Translations under genes and position numbers: made by a program
NCBI RefSeq assembly: GCF_002980495.1
Contig: NZ_PVBR01000022.1
Coordinates: forward strand, 1-64,000
Direction: 5' to 3'
DNA length: 64,000 nt
Origin: Phyllobacterium phragmitis
Lineage (GTDB): Bacteria > Pseudomonadota > Alphaproteobacteria > Rhizobiales > Rhizobiaceae
Shown here: positions 53,210 through 62,289 of the stretch, piece by piece
Numbering within the stretch: the stretch's first letter is position 1
Layout: the number at the start of each line of letters is the position of its first letter
The notes under the pieces: model-generated
What the model was told of the DNA's origin: nothing
The model's database searches: none
Seen by the model: only the letters and a program-made list of their open reading frames with translations

Positions 53210-54103
53210 CTAGCTGCTCTGCTGCAAGCGGCGCCATGCCGCCGGTGTTTCACCGACGATCTGCCGGAAGGCTTTTGTCAGATGCGCCTGATCGGTAAAC
53301 CCAAGCTGGGCCGCGATGCCTGCCGCAGTCAGGTCGCTTTCCACCAACAGTTTCTGCGCAAGCTCGATACGTCTTCCAAGTTGCCATTGCAGCGGCGTCT
53401 TGCCTGTTGTCTGCTTGAAGACATTGGCAAACCAGCTTTCGGACAGGCCGACCGTCGCAGCCATCTCGGCGACGCTCAGGCGCCTGTCGCTGCGGGCGTT
53501 GATGCGTGAGATCAGCTTGTTGATCTGCGCCTGGGTGAGCCTGCCATTACCTTGCCTGCCGTCATGCTCGGGGATATCGAGGAGACCGGCGACGATACTG
53601 CCCACAAGGCTTTCGGCATAGACCGCGTGTTTCGAAGGATTCGACACTTCATCGACCAGCAGGCCGGCCAGCATTTCGACAGCCCTGACATCCTGAATTT
53701 CCACCTGATGGCGCAATGCCGTCAGCGCCGCCGATGTTCCCACCGAAGGTGACAGAAATCTTAAGAGCCGATCCTTGTGCACATGCAGGTCCAGATGGGA
53801 GAAGCGATGCATGGACGTGAAATTGGTCCACAAGGGAACCCCGGCAGGTACATAAATCGCACGCATCATCGGGCGATGATACTGTCCAAAGCCCCCGTCC
53901 CGGTTGGTCATCCGGATATGAGACGATACATCGTTGAAAAAGATCACGATGCGCGGATCGGGAGACAGATAGTATCCCTTGGCCCCGGATTGGCCTTCGG
54001 CATCCCAGAAGACGCTCATCATGCCATCAAAGCCGCGCCATTTGACCGGCGCGAGCGCCCGAATGCCTTCTGTAGAGCAAGTCATCATATGCTGATAGCT
54101 CAT
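53210..54103 (-). CDS. AraC-family regulator of siderophore uptake
   Basis: 297 aa. An N-terminal AraC-like sensing domain (HHRPMMRAIYVPAG-like segment near residue 75) is followed by a C-terminal double helix-turn-helix (about 195-295) with LSVAEMAATVGLSESWFANVFKQ and IAAQLGFTDQAHLTKAFRQIVGETPAAWRR. It converges with the receptor gene. Such regulators usually sense the ferric siderophore and activate the uptake genes. The ATG at 54103 is chosen; an in-frame start at 54154 would add 17 residues. A Fur-box-like palindrome lies upstream at 54241-54255. Confidence 0.88.
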   Translation of the reverse strand: MSYQHMMTCSTEGIRALAPVKWRGFDGMMSVFWDAEGQSGAKGYYLSPDPRIVIFFNDVSSHIRMTNRDGGFGQYHRPMMRAIYVPAGVPLWTNFTSMHRFSHLDLHVHKDRLLRFLSPSVGTSAALTALRHQVEIQDVRAVEMLAGLLVDEVSNPSKHAVYAESLVGSIVAGLLDIPEHDGRQGNGRLTQAQINKLISRINARSDRRLSVAEMAATVGLSESWFANVFKQTTGKTPLQWQLGRRIELAQKLLVESDLTAAGIAAQLGFTDQAHLTKAFRQIVGETPAAWRRLQQSS

Positions 54104-54240
54104 GTCAGAAGCCACCCGCACTCGATGTGAAAAGATAATAGGCCTGCCTGACAAGGCATCTCATTGCGTCCAGCTTCTCCGATGGCATTCCGCAGAGCGA
54201 TCGACAGCCATGCATATCGGCCGACTGGTCGCCCTTAATA

Positions 54241-54255
54241 TGACAATAACTATCA
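54241..54255. promoter_or_regulatory. Fur-box-like palindrome upstream of the AraC gene
   Basis: TGACAATAACTATCA matches the 7-1-7 Fur consensus TGATAAT-n-ATTATCA at 12 of 14 positions. It lies about 140 bases upstream of the AraC start (about 90 from the longer start) and just past the mxaD stop. It suggests iron control of the regulator. Rhizobiales often use RirA, Irr or a Mur-type Fur instead, so the binding protein is uncertain. Confidence 0.5.
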
Positions 54256-54303
54256 TGTTTGCTTGCAGTGGCAAGCCACTTATGGCTGGACGGGCATCAC
54301 CGG

Positions 54304-54831
54304 TTATTGCCGCGCCTCCATCGTTTGTTTCAGGCCATCAAGCCCGGTACGGAAGAACGCGCTCATCGCAGCAATGGCCGCGGCGTCGTCCCGGTCCTCG
54401 GCGGGGTAGTTTCCGGTATCGGCACGGTAGAAACTGGCTTTCCAGACGACCTCGCTGCCCTCCTCCGCAGGCCGGACGGTGAGCGTCGCCGAGTAGGAAC
54501 TGACCGGAAACGCTTCCACATTCTCCTTGGCGAGACGATAAGTGTAGGTCCGCCCGGCATCGTCGTATTCATCGAGGCCTTCGACGATCCGGCCGCCGCT
54601 CTTCAGTTCGATCGTGCGTTCGGCCCCGGCCTTGTTCCCGCCTGTTCCGGTGCAGTTTTCCACAAGAGGATGCCACGCTGCAAGGTTGGCGAAATTTCCG
54701 ACGATTGCCCAGACCGCCTCTGGTGACCCGGCGATGGAGACTGTCTCTTCGACCCTCTGAGGTGTCGGGCCATGCGCGAAGGCGGACGATGTTCCAAAAA
54801 TGATGAGCAGCGCAGCGAGGAGTTGCTTCAT
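54304..54831 (-). CDS. mxaD: Methanol oxidation protein MxaD
   Basis: 175 aa periplasmic protein. Signal peptide (cleavage after SAFA, residue 19), then an SRPBCC/polyketide-cyclase-like fold (SIAGSPEAVWAIVGNFANLAAWHPLV, about 32-57). MxaD is reported to aid electron transfer between methanol dehydrogenase and cytochrome cL. The ATG overlaps the mxaL stop (ATGA). It is the last gene of the mxa cluster in this window. Confidence 0.9.
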   Translation of the reverse strand: MKQLLAALLIIFGTSSAFAHGPTPQRVEETVSIAGSPEAVWAIVGNFANLAAWHPLVENCTGTGGNKAGAERTIELKSGGRIVEGLDEYDDAGRTYTYRLAKENVEAFPVSSYSATLTVRPAEEGSEVVWKASFYRADTGNYPAEDRDDAAAIAAMSAFFRTGLDGLKQTMEARQ

Positions 54832-55832
54832 GATGTGGTCCTTTCGTTCTTATGAGAGATATGCGATGTGCCGCGCTGCGGCCCGACGAGGCGGGAGAGC
54901 GGCAGGGCGCCGTAGCAGGCCACCAGCGCAGCGAGGGCGATAGCGGCCGGTATGGGGCTGAGGTCGACCGCTGTCTCGATCATTCGCCGGGAAGCGTTTT
55001 CCGCCAGCGCCGCCTCAAGCTGGCGGGCATCTTGCAGACGCACATAGCCAAGCTCGATGCGGCGCGCCAGCGTCTGGAGATACTCCCCCCGTAACGAGGT
55101 GAGGTGCTCGTTACCCCTGGGGGCCTCCCCACCGAATGGCGCATTGCGAGGATGCCAGCCCGGCCGGCTCGATGCGTCTGCCGGCGGGAGGCCTAACCTG
55201 TTCTCCTGCGGCACGTCGGCCATTGCAAAAAAGCCGATCTCGCGCCCCATATCGTCGAACTTCGGAATGGGCACGAGGGAACCCCCGCCGATGCCGACGA
55301 TGAGACCTCCCACTTTGCCTGGTTCGCCTTCAAAGGGCGGCGCGCCCGATGCAGGCAATGGTGGCGCCTCGTGGCCGTCGGTCAGAAAGACGAGATCGGC
55401 GTCCAGGCTGCGTGCGATCTCCATGGCGCTGTTCAAGCCGGAAGCGATACGGCTGTCGCCTTCCCACGCCATTCGCCATTCAAGCGAGGCAATGGCGGCA
55501 TCGACCACGGAATAGTTGTCGCAAAGCTCGACCGGCTCGAACAGCAGGAAGCTGCGGCGCTCGGTGAAGATGCCGAGCCCAACGCGTGAACGGCACGGCA
55601 GCCGCGCGATCAGATCGCGCAATGTCTTCTTGACGGCGTCCAGTCGGGCAGCCGGGTTGCCGTCGAGCATATAGTCGCGCGCATTCATGCTGCCGGTGAC
55701 GTCGACGACAAGGAGGAGGTCGTAGGCTGGACGAGGCAGCGTCCAGCTGGGTCTCGCCAGCGCAACACAAAGCGCCACGAGAGCGGCGGCAAGCAGGGCG
55801 AAACGAAAATCCCGGACGGCACGCGGCATCAT
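54828..55832 (-). CDS. mxaL: MxaL, von Willebrand A-type protein for methanol dehydrogenase maturation
   Basis: 334 aa. One or two N-terminal helices, then a VWA domain with a modified MIDAS (LVVDVTGSMNARDY), the later VFLTDGHEAP segment and a C-terminal membrane helix (about 285-305). MxaA, C, K and L are needed in known methylotrophs to load Ca2+ into methanol dehydrogenase. The ATG at 55832 overlaps the mxaK stop by 4 bases, as at most other junctions here; an upstream start at 55868 lies inside mxaK. Confidence 0.88.
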   Translation of the reverse strand: MMPRAVRDFRFALLAAALVALCVALARPSWTLPRPAYDLLLVVDVTGSMNARDYMLDGNPAARLDAVKKTLRDLIARLPCRSRVGLGIFTERRSFLLFEPVELCDNYSVVDAAIASLEWRMAWEGDSRIASGLNSAMEIARSLDADLVFLTDGHEAPPLPASGAPPFEGEPGKVGGLIVGIGGGSLVPIPKFDDMGREIGFFAMADVPQENRLGLPPADASSRPGWHPRNAPFGGEAPRGNEHLTSLRGEYLQTLARRIELGYVRLQDARQLEAALAENASRRMIETAVDLSPIPAAIALAALVACYGALPLSRLVGPQRGTSHISHKNERTTS

Positions 55833-56461
55833 GGCAGCCCTCTCGGCAAGCCGGGAAGATCGGTCCATAACCGCTCCGGCGTTTCGAGCGGCGGCTCGTC
55901 CGAACTTTGTTCGATTTCCGGAAAGTCCCGCACCAGGCGCATGGCGACGTCCAGATTGTAGCGGGCATCCCAGAATTCCGGTCGGGCCGAAAGCGCCGCG
56001 CGATAACCGTCCTTGGCAAGATTGATGAGCGCGATCCCCGGGTCGATCTTGGTTTCCTCTATGAGAACCAAGGCCCTCCGCAACCGCGCATTGGCAAGGT
56101 CGTATTGGAGCGCTGCAAGGATCTGCCGGTTACCGCTTGCCCGGATTGCCGGCACGAGTGCCTGCGCCTCGTCAAGACGGCCCCGCCTCATCAGGAAATG
56201 CCCGCGGGCAAGCAAAAGCTCCGGCCGCGCCTCATCATTGACTGCGATGTCCTGCCCGGCCGCGAGGCCGGCGATCGTGCGATTGTCGTTCCACGCCGAC
56301 AAGGTCAGCCAGCTTGCAATGGTAAATCCGGCAAACGCCACCACCAACGCGTTCACCAGAAGGACGTCCTTCAGGCGCCCCAGCGGCTGTGAAGGAATAC
56401 GGGCCCGCGCGCCGTCACCGAGCTTGCCGAGGCGCGGGAGAAAGGAAGAAAGATCAACCAC
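55829..56461 (-). CDS. mxaK: MxaK, methanol dehydrogenase maturation protein
   Basis: 210 aa. One N-terminal membrane helix (about 35-55), then a TPR-like helical region (ELLLARGHFLMRRGRLDEAQAL, ALQYDLANARLRRAL). It probably helps calcium insertion together with MxaA, C and L. I chose the GTG at 56461, which overlaps the mxaC stop by 8 bases. The open frame continues far upstream only inside mxaC. Confidence 0.82.
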   Translation of the reverse strand: MVDLSSFLPRLGKLGDGARARIPSQPLGRLKDVLLVNALVVAFAGFTIASWLTLSAWNDNRTIAGLAAGQDIAVNDEARPELLLARGHFLMRRGRLDEAQALVPAIRASGNRQILAALQYDLANARLRRALVLIEETKIDPGIALINLAKDGYRAALSARPEFWDARYNLDVAMRLVRDFPEIEQSSDEPPLETPERLWTDLPGLPRGLP

Positions 56462-57479
56462 GCTTACCTCCCGGTGCGAGCGCCGGCCGGTATCGCTCGG
56501 CAAGGCCCCGCTCGGCAAGCTTGGCCAGCGCAAGGAGCGCGACGGCCACCGCGGCGATTGCATAGCAAAGGCTGGAAAGGTCGCGGCGCGGAATACGCTC
56601 GAAATAAGCGAGCGGCCGCATCTCCTGCTTGTCGATTTCCGCAATCGCCTGCTCGACGGCCTGTGGCGAGCCAGCCTCGAAGGCGCGATACGGAATACCG
56701 AGAGTGGACAGAAACAAATGGAGATGCCGTTCGGGATTGACCTGCGGCGTGTCCGGCTGTCTCGGGTCCGGCGGATCGAAGATGCCACGGCTGCCTTTGG
56801 TCCGCAAAAACAGCCAGTACAGATTGAGCGGCGTCCGTGCGGCAATGCTGCGCAATGTCGCCTGCACCCGCCGGTCTATGACTGCAGCCCCGTCGGAAAC
56901 AAGAACGACGGCGCGCGAGGCGTTGGCCGCGTTCTCGTCGAACATTGTCATGGCGAGGACAAGGCCTCGCCCCACATCGGTTTTCGCCAAGCCAGGCCGA
57001 TCGATTGCGGCGACCGCTGCCTTGACCGTGTCATGACGGCTGGTGAGCGGCAGGACGGGCATGGGCGACGTTGAAAATGCAGCCACCCCGATTCTGTCGT
57101 GCGGCCGGCGCGTGACGAAATCGGAGATGAGGCGCTTCGCGGCGTCGGATTTCGATTCTTCGCTTCCACTCGGCAGGCGGTTGCCGAAGCTGTTGTCCAT
57201 ACTGCTCGACCGGTCGAAAAGAAGCACGACGTTTGCACCGTTTCCGATCCGCTCGACCGGCTGCTCACGTCTGTGAAATCCGGCGAGGCCGAAGACGATA
57301 GCCGCAATTGCCAGGGCGCCAGCCAGATGCAGCCCGATATCGGTCGCAAAGGAGAGCCGGTCGCGGGGAACAGCAGTGAGCGAGGGATAACCGGAGGCGG
57401 CGAACACCGTCGCCACGAAGGGGAGGAATGCCAGTGGCAGGAGCAGGAGTACAGCCGGATGATCAACGGCAAAATTCAC
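56454..57479 (-). CDS. mxaC: MxaC, von Willebrand A-type protein for methanol dehydrogenase maturation
   Basis: 341 aa. Two N-terminal helices, a VWA domain with a canonical MIDAS (LLFDRSSSMD, about residue 83) and VVLVSDGAAV, and a C-terminal membrane helix near 305-325. This is the BatA/MxaC architecture. It works with the MxaR ATPase and the other VWA proteins. ATGA overlap with mxaA. Confidence 0.9.
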   Translation of the reverse strand: MNFAVDHPAVLLLLPLAFLPFVATVFAASGYPSLTAVPRDRLSFATDIGLHLAGALAIAAIVFGLAGFHRREQPVERIGNGANVVLLFDRSSSMDNSFGNRLPSGSEESKSDAAKRLISDFVTRRPHDRIGVAAFSTSPMPVLPLTSRHDTVKAAVAAIDRPGLAKTDVGRGLVLAMTMFDENAANASRAVVLVSDGAAVIDRRVQATLRSIAARTPLNLYWLFLRTKGSRGIFDPPDPRQPDTPQVNPERHLHLFLSTLGIPYRAFEAGSPQAVEQAIAEIDKQEMRPLAYFERIPRRDLSSLCYAIAAVAVALLALAKLAERGLAERYRPALAPGGKRG

Positions 57480-58396
57480 GACGCGATCCTCTCCGCTTCG
57501 GCGAGGCGTGCGCCCAGGCCGATGAGCGCCGTCGGCGGCAGGTCGGCCTGGGCTCCCGCGGCATCAGCCTGAAAAAAAGCACGCCGTGACACCTGGAAGA
57601 AGCGGCTGATATCGGTTCCAAGCGGACGAAATGCCGGCGCCGACTCCAGAAAGGCAGGCAGATCGTCCGCGAGCACCGCTCGTCCTGCCGTCGCATCGAA
57701 GGCGCGGTGCAAAGAGAGAAGTCCGGCGCGGTACGCCTCCACTCCCGATCCCTCCCTGAGCGCCTGTCGAACCGCACGAGCGGCACGCGCGAATGGGCGC
57801 TTGCCCCGTCTGGCAAAGGGCCACCACGCACGATGATAGGCGAGAAGGCCGAGCAGCAGAGTCGAGATGATGCCAGAGGCGATCGCCACCGCAAACCGCG
57901 TACGGACAGGGATTGGTACGGCCCCGATATCTTCGCGCAGATAGAGCGGCTCGCCGCCGCGCGGCAGGATCTCGCGCAACGGCGACATCAGAAAGGTCCA
58001 CCCCGGTACATTGGCATCGACCTGACGCGTTCCATCGGTCACGGTCAGGGAAAACCCTGGAATTTCAAGCGCCCGTGGTTCGAGCGGGGCATAGAACGTC
58101 TGGTAATCGAGTGCGAGCCGATAGCGATGCAGGCCGCCGCGACTTCCACGGTCATGCAACGCTGCCGACTTCAGGTCGAGCCAGTAGCTGATCGGTCGCG
58201 GCCTCGGCAAGGACGCGGGTTCGAATGTGAACGGCTCGTCAACGGCAAGCTCGACCTCGAGATGGATGACGTCGCCGATGAAATAGCCGAAGGGCCGTGG
58301 TCCCATCAATTCGACAGCACGCACCTGGGCTGCCGCCTCCCCTGAGGCGAGAACGGCAATCAGGGCCAGGACGAGATGTGCCGGCATCACGCTCAT
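57476..58396 (-). CDS. mxaA: MxaA, methanol dehydrogenase maturation protein
   Basis: 306 aa. A signal peptide (cleavage near AAAQ, residue 24), a periplasmic domain (PRPFGYFIGDVIHLEVEL, ISYWLDLKS), a membrane helix (about 170-190) and a cytoplasmic helical tail. Required for calcium loading of methanol dehydrogenase in known methylotrophs. Its ATG overlaps the stop of the mxaS remnant, so the original junction is still in place. Confidence 0.88.
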   Translation of the reverse strand: MSVMPAHLVLALIAVLASGEAAAQVRAVELMGPRPFGYFIGDVIHLEVELAVDEPFTFEPASLPRPRPISYWLDLKSAALHDRGSRGGLHRYRLALDYQTFYAPLEPRALEIPGFSLTVTDGTRQVDANVPGWTFLMSPLREILPRGGEPLYLREDIGAVPIPVRTRFAVAIASGIISTLLLGLLAYHRAWWPFARRGKRPFARAARAVRQALREGSGVEAYRAGLLSLHRAFDATAGRAVLADDLPAFLESAPAFRPLGTDISRFFQVSRRAFFQADAAGAQADLPPTALIGLGARLAEAERIAS

Positions 58397-58942
58397 CCGC
58401 TGATCAGGTTGTCGGTCAATTTGTCCGGGTCGAACCGATCGACCATATGGAACGGCGGTCGCGCCCGTTGCTTGAGCAACGCGTCAAACGCGGCAAGACG
58501 CGCTTGCCGGGCATTGCGCCACCGGTCCCGCAACGCCGGGCGCATGACCGTAAGCCGGCGGCGTCCGGTTTCCAGATCTTGCAGTTCCACAAGCCCCCAG
58601 GCGGGAAGGTCCTCATCCTCGCCGGCATCGCGCAAGAGCACCGGCACAATGTCATGCCGCCACAATTTGTCCAGAATCTCCTTGAGCTGCGCAACCGGGA
58701 AGAGAAAATCCGAAACCAGAAAGACGAGGCTTCGCTGCAGAGGAAGCCGCTCCGCCGCTGCGGCCAGCCCCCGCATGCTTGCGCCGCGCGGCATGGATAT
58801 GGCGCCGGAACTCGCCGCTCCCCCCTTCCCCGGAACCGCGATGGGCGCCCGGATGGACGCCGGTGGGACGCCAGCGCAGCCTATAGGATATCGGCGACAG
58901 CGCCGGCAGGCGAGCAAAGCCCTCGACCGAGCGCTCGCTCAT
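58393..58942 (-). pseudogene. mxaS: mxaS with internal deletion and frameshift
   Basis: The start at 58942 overlaps the mxaR stop (ATGA) and reads MSERSVEGFARLPALSP, RLRWRPTGVHPGAHRG and SGEFRRHI, the normal N-terminus of this DUF58/VWA-type protein. Just after, at about 58790-58805, the normal C-terminus begins in another frame (PRGASMRGLAAAAERLP, RSLVFLVSDFLF, LPAWGLVELQDLETGRRRL, VDRFDP) and runs to the expected stop at 58393. The middle, with the VWA metal site (D-x-S-x-S) and the PDPRR.DLR segment, about 130-140 residues, is missing. The original frame ends at 58652 after unrelated residues. No whole MxaS can be made. Confidence 0.82.
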
Positions 58943-59970
58943 GGCGTCGGCACCTTGTCGAAGACTGCCCGGCACAGTGCACGTACGATCGGCTCACGCC
59001 GGAGTTCATAGACGGGATCGAGAAAAATTCGATGGGCCATCACCTCGACGAAAACGTCGCGGATATCCTCGGGAACCACCATTTCGCGGCCCTCCAGCCA
59101 GGCACGCACCCGTGCGGCACGAACAAGGTAGGAGACGCCACGCGGGCTCGCGCCGCCGAACACGAGGCGCTCCATGTCGACGCCTTCGATTTCAATGCCA
59201 TGCCGGTTCGGCGTGCGCACGGCCTGCCACAGCGCCACCGTATAAGCCTCCAGCGCCTCGCTCGTGCGGACCCCGCTCTGGATAGCGCGAGCAATGAAGG
59301 GAAGCTCCGTGAAATCCAGAACGCCTTCCCCTACTTCCGCGATAAGCGCATCGATGTCGTGGAAGCGCGGATCGAAAACGAGCCGCCGCCTGGTGGCCTC
59401 ATCGGACGGCACCGGAATTTCGATCTCCATGAAGAAGCGGTCGCGCGCCGCTGCGGGCAGCTCGAAAGTCTCCTCCCGCTCGACCCTGTTGCGATCGGCA
59501 AAGACCTGAAGGAAAGGGAAGTTGAACTCCCGATCGAAGGCCGTAATGCTGCGCTCCGCCATGAGGCGCAACAGTAGTGAATGAACCTGCGGACGTGCGC
59601 GGTTGATTTCGTTGAAAAAGAAGATGGAGAGATCATTGCCGCTCCGCAGGAGCGGTCCAGGATCGATCCGCGGCTTTCCCTCCTTCGTGAGATGCGCGTG
59701 ATAGATGAGATCGCCGGGCATCAAATCCACCGTGCCCTCAACGCGTTGAAACAGCCCGCCAATGGCCCGCGCCATGGCGCGCAGGAGCGTCGTCTTGCCG
59801 ACGCCCACATCGCCCTCCAGCAAGACGTGTCCCCGGGCAAAGGTGGCGATCGTCAGGAGCTGGATGACCCGCTCCTGTCCGAGGATGACTTTTGCCACCT
59901 CCTGCTGGAGGGCCTGGGCGCGCCCCCGCGCGTCGCTCAGCGTCGTGTCCACGTCACGTGCCAGATGCAT
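58939..59970 (-). CDS. mxaR: MxaR, MoxR-type AAA+ ATPase
   Basis: 343 aa. Walker A GDVGVGKTT (about residue 53), Walker B IFFFNEINR, sensor and lid regions typical of MoxR. MoxR ATPases act as chaperones with VWA proteins (here MxaC, MxaL, and formerly MxaS) to mature their target, methanol dehydrogenase. It follows mxaI after 163 bases and overlaps mxaS. Confidence 0.93.
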   Translation of the reverse strand: MHLARDVDTTLSDARGRAQALQQEVAKVILGQERVIQLLTIATFARGHVLLEGDVGVGKTTLLRAMARAIGGLFQRVEGTVDLMPGDLIYHAHLTKEGKPRIDPGPLLRSGNDLSIFFFNEINRARPQVHSLLLRLMAERSITAFDREFNFPFLQVFADRNRVEREETFELPAAARDRFFMEIEIPVPSDEATRRRLVFDPRFHDIDALIAEVGEGVLDFTELPFIARAIQSGVRTSEALEAYTVALWQAVRTPNRHGIEIEGVDMERLVFGGASPRGVSYLVRAARVRAWLEGREMVVPEDIRDVFVEVMAHRIFLDPVYELRREPIVRALCRAVFDKVPTP

Positions 59971-60133
59971 GATGGCGTCACCACTTCATCGTTACGCTCG
60001 GGCGATGCCGCGGGAATGACCAGAGCGGGGTAATCCGCTTCTATGCCATCCGATATGCGGCCGCGCCGCCTGCCTCCCGGTTGAGCGTCAGGTCCTCTCG
60101 GATTCCGGCTCAACCAAGAGGAGCAGCGTGTTC

Positions 60134-60445
60134 TCACTCAGCAGGAATTTCGCTGACGTCATAGATGAATTCTCCGGTTTTCTTCAGATGCTCCACCCGT
60201 TTCCGATTGCGCTCCTCCATGGCCTGAATGGTTTCCTGCTGCTTGTTGAGCTCCATCGGGTCGTGCTTTGGATCGTACTTCGAACCAGCGATGACAGCTG
60301 GGTAACCCGGCTTCGGCTCCCAGCAATTTCCCGGCGCCTTGCAGTTCGTGCCGTCATAGGCTCCCGCCGACGACGCAATGAGCGCCAACGCCGCCGCTCC
60401 CGCTGAGGAAATGATCACTCGATTGACCCGCTTGAAAATAGACAT
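60134..60445 (-). CDS. mxaI: Methanol dehydrogenase small subunit MxaI
   Basis: 103 aa. Signal peptide (cleavage near SAGAYD, residue 29), then the typical small beta subunit: YDGTNCKAPGNCWEPKPGYP with the Cys pair, AGSKYDPKHDP and a Lys/Glu-rich helix. MxaI wraps the MxaF large subunit in the alpha2beta2 enzyme; lanthanide XoxF enzymes lack it. Its presence points to a true calcium-type system. Confidence 0.95.
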   Translation of the reverse strand: MSIFKRVNRVIISSAGAAALALIASSAGAYDGTNCKAPGNCWEPKPGYPAVIAGSKYDPKHDPMELNKQQETIQAMEERNRKRVEHLKKTGEFIYDVSEIPAE

Positions 60446-60547
60446 GTCAGTTCTCCCTTTCTCGTTTCCATCATCTTGTCATCAACGCCCGTCGCCCGCC
60501 GACAGCGCTTCGGTTCCGGCGTGATGCCGCCGAATTCAGTTTGGTCC

Positions 60548-61111
60548 CTAACCGCACTCGCCATTGGCTGCGATATCAGTCGGTTGCTTGTTGTCGGCGG
60601 AATATGGCTTGAACACCTTACGCTGCTCCTCGGTGAGCCACTTCGCCTTCTTCGGATCGCCTTTGTAGAGATGGCGGGTCCAGGCCATGGCAAGCAGCAT
60701 CTCGTCCAAGGGAAGAACGCTGTACTGGGGACCCATCTGGCCTTGCGCGCCGCCGTAGATCGTCTCGAAGAGGCCTTTGTCTGTTTCGTTCTTCGGATAG
60801 GTCCAATAATCATCATTGAGACCCGGCCCGATCTTGCCTTCGCCGAGATGCCCGTGGCATCCGGAGCAGGCGGTCAGGAAAATCTCCTCGCCCTTCGGCA
60901 GGCAGGCGGGATTTTCATTATAGGAATTGATCCCGCTATCGAGGAACGTCTTGACGGCCGCCGTGTCGCGCCCCTCCTCCACCGCATCATCGAGGTTCAA
61001 AACCTCGCCGGTAACCGTATTGTTGAAGGTAAGCGCTGCACGCGCGCCCCAGGCACCTCCTGCGCTGGCAAGTGCCCCGAGGAGAATCCATGCGACTGTT
61101 TTCCGTTTCAT
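60548..61111 (-). CDS. mxaG: Cytochrome cL (methanol dehydrogenase electron acceptor)
   Basis: 187 aa periplasmic c-type cytochrome. Signal peptide (cleavage near GARA, residue 25); heme motif CSGCH at about residues 82-86; likely axial Met in [11 protein letters not shown]. It accepts electrons from PQQ in MxaFI. The ATG at 61111 is preferred; a TTG at 61120 would add three residues. It lies 102 bases before mxaI and 67 bases after mxaJ. Confidence 0.93.
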   Translation of the reverse strand: MKRKTVAWILLGALASAGGAWGARAALTFNNTVTGEVLNLDDAVEEGRDTAAVKTFLDSGINSYNENPACLPKGEEIFLTACSGCHGHLGEGKIGPGLNDDYWTYPKNETDKGLFETIYGGAQGQMGPQYSVLPLDEMLLAMAWTRHLYKGDPKKAKWLTEEQRKVFKPYSADNKQPTDIAANGECG

Positions 61112-61178
61112 CCTGCTCAATCTACCCGTTCGTTTCCAAAATTCGTTGTCCGGTTCGTTTGCCCCTTACGCAGGCAAG

Positions 61179-62111
61179 CTAGGTATTGGGCTGCAAGAGC
61201 GGGATTCCTTCCTCTTCCAGAATGGCCTCGATCTGCGGACGTACCTTCAGCAATGCCGCGTCGATTTCCTCGCGCAGGTCGGTGTCGCCTTGGCGCACAG
61301 CGATCGACTGATCGAATTGCTGCGGGATAAGCTCCCCGCTTGCCGTCAAACCATTCTGGTCGATGACCTTCATGGTCAGCGGCGTTGAGGAATTCTTGAC
61401 GTAGCGCGCAACATCGGGTGCGAATGCCACTGCAGCATCGGCGGTTCCGTTCGCAACCTCCGAAACGAGCCTTTCGCCACTGACTTGCGTGAACTGGTTA
61501 CGGCGGTCGGTAAAGTTCACCAACGAATACTGGTAGATCAGATTGTCTTCGTAGAGACCGGTCTGCTTCAGCATCACCTCGGCGGGAGAATGGAATTGAT
61601 AGCCGATCGTTTTCACCTTGCGCAGATCCTCGTCCGACCAGTTGTCGATCTCCAATCCCCTGTCGGTTCGCGTGATGAAAACGTAGCCCGTCCGGTAGTA
61701 GGGCTTGCTGGTCAGCACGCGCGGATCGCCGTCGTCGAGGCCCATCACGACGTCGCAGGCGCCTTTATCGAGGAAGTCGCGAACCAGGAAGATCGATGGC
61801 TTGTCCGTCCAGACCAATTCGGGCTTGCGGCCCATCGCATCGGCGATGACGACGGCGACACGATTTTCGAAGCCGCTGCCGTCCTTCATCGTGTATGGCG
61901 CGCCCTTTGTAGAGGCGCAGATGCGAAGAACCCCGTCAGGCGCGCGCAGCTCTGCTGCCTCGGTGCCTTCGGCTGCACCTGCGGCCAAGGCGATCCCCGT
62001 CGAAAGCGCAACACAGATCGCCGTGCTTGCGGCGCCGATTAACGGCCCCAGGCCAAATTGTCCGGATGTTGTCGAAGAGACGGTCGTGCGGTCTCTTTCA
62101 ATGCTGTTCAT
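61179..62111 (-). CDS. mxaJ: MxaJ, periplasmic solute-binding-like protein of methanol oxidation
   Basis: 310 aa. Twin-hydrophobic signal region (about 20-50) followed by a family 3 solute-binding fold (RICASTKGAPYTMKDGSGFENRVA, CDVVMGLDDGDPRVLTSKPYYRTGY). MxaJ is needed for methanol dehydrogenase assembly, probably as a chaperone for MxaFI. GGGAGGAG lies 8 bases before the ATG at 62111; the 23 residues upstream of it in the open frame have no support. Confidence 0.92.
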   Translation of the reverse strand: MNSIERDRTTVSSTTSGQFGLGPLIGAASTAICVALSTGIALAAGAAEGTEAAELRAPDGVLRICASTKGAPYTMKDGSGFENRVAVVIADAMGRKPELVWTDKPSIFLVRDFLDKGACDVVMGLDDGDPRVLTSKPYYRTGYVFITRTDRGLEIDNWSDEDLRKVKTIGYQFHSPAEVMLKQTGLYEDNLIYQYSLVNFTDRRNQFTQVSGERLVSEVANGTADAAVAFAPDVARYVKNSSTPLTMKVIDQNGLTASGELIPQQFDQSIAVRQGDTDLREEIDAALLKVRPQIEAILEEEGIPLLQPNT

Positions 62112-62266
62112 GGTGGAATCTCCTCCCAAAACTCCGCTCTCGGAGCGTCTTGTGGTTCTTGCGGACGGTGGCGCGGACACCCGCGTGCGTGTGGCGCGGG
62201 TGCCCGACTCCCGCCGAAGGGATGCCGGCGCTAGGGATCGCGCCGACGACGGCGAAGGCGGAGAGT

Positions 62267-62289
62267 GGGGCCCGCGATGGTCGGGCCCC
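62267..62289 (-). terminator. Strong hairpin between mxaF and mxaJ
   Basis: GGGGCCCG-7 bases-CGGGCCCC forms a perfect 8-base all-GC stem 6 bases after the mxaF stop. No U-tract follows. It probably acts as an mRNA stabiliser or partial terminator that keeps mxaF in excess over downstream genes. Confidence 0.5.

Noticed and set aside
58652-58942. Programmed frameshift in mxaS
   Set aside because: Joining the two frames still leaves out the central VWA domain, so a frameshift cannot restore the protein. No slippery site was seen.
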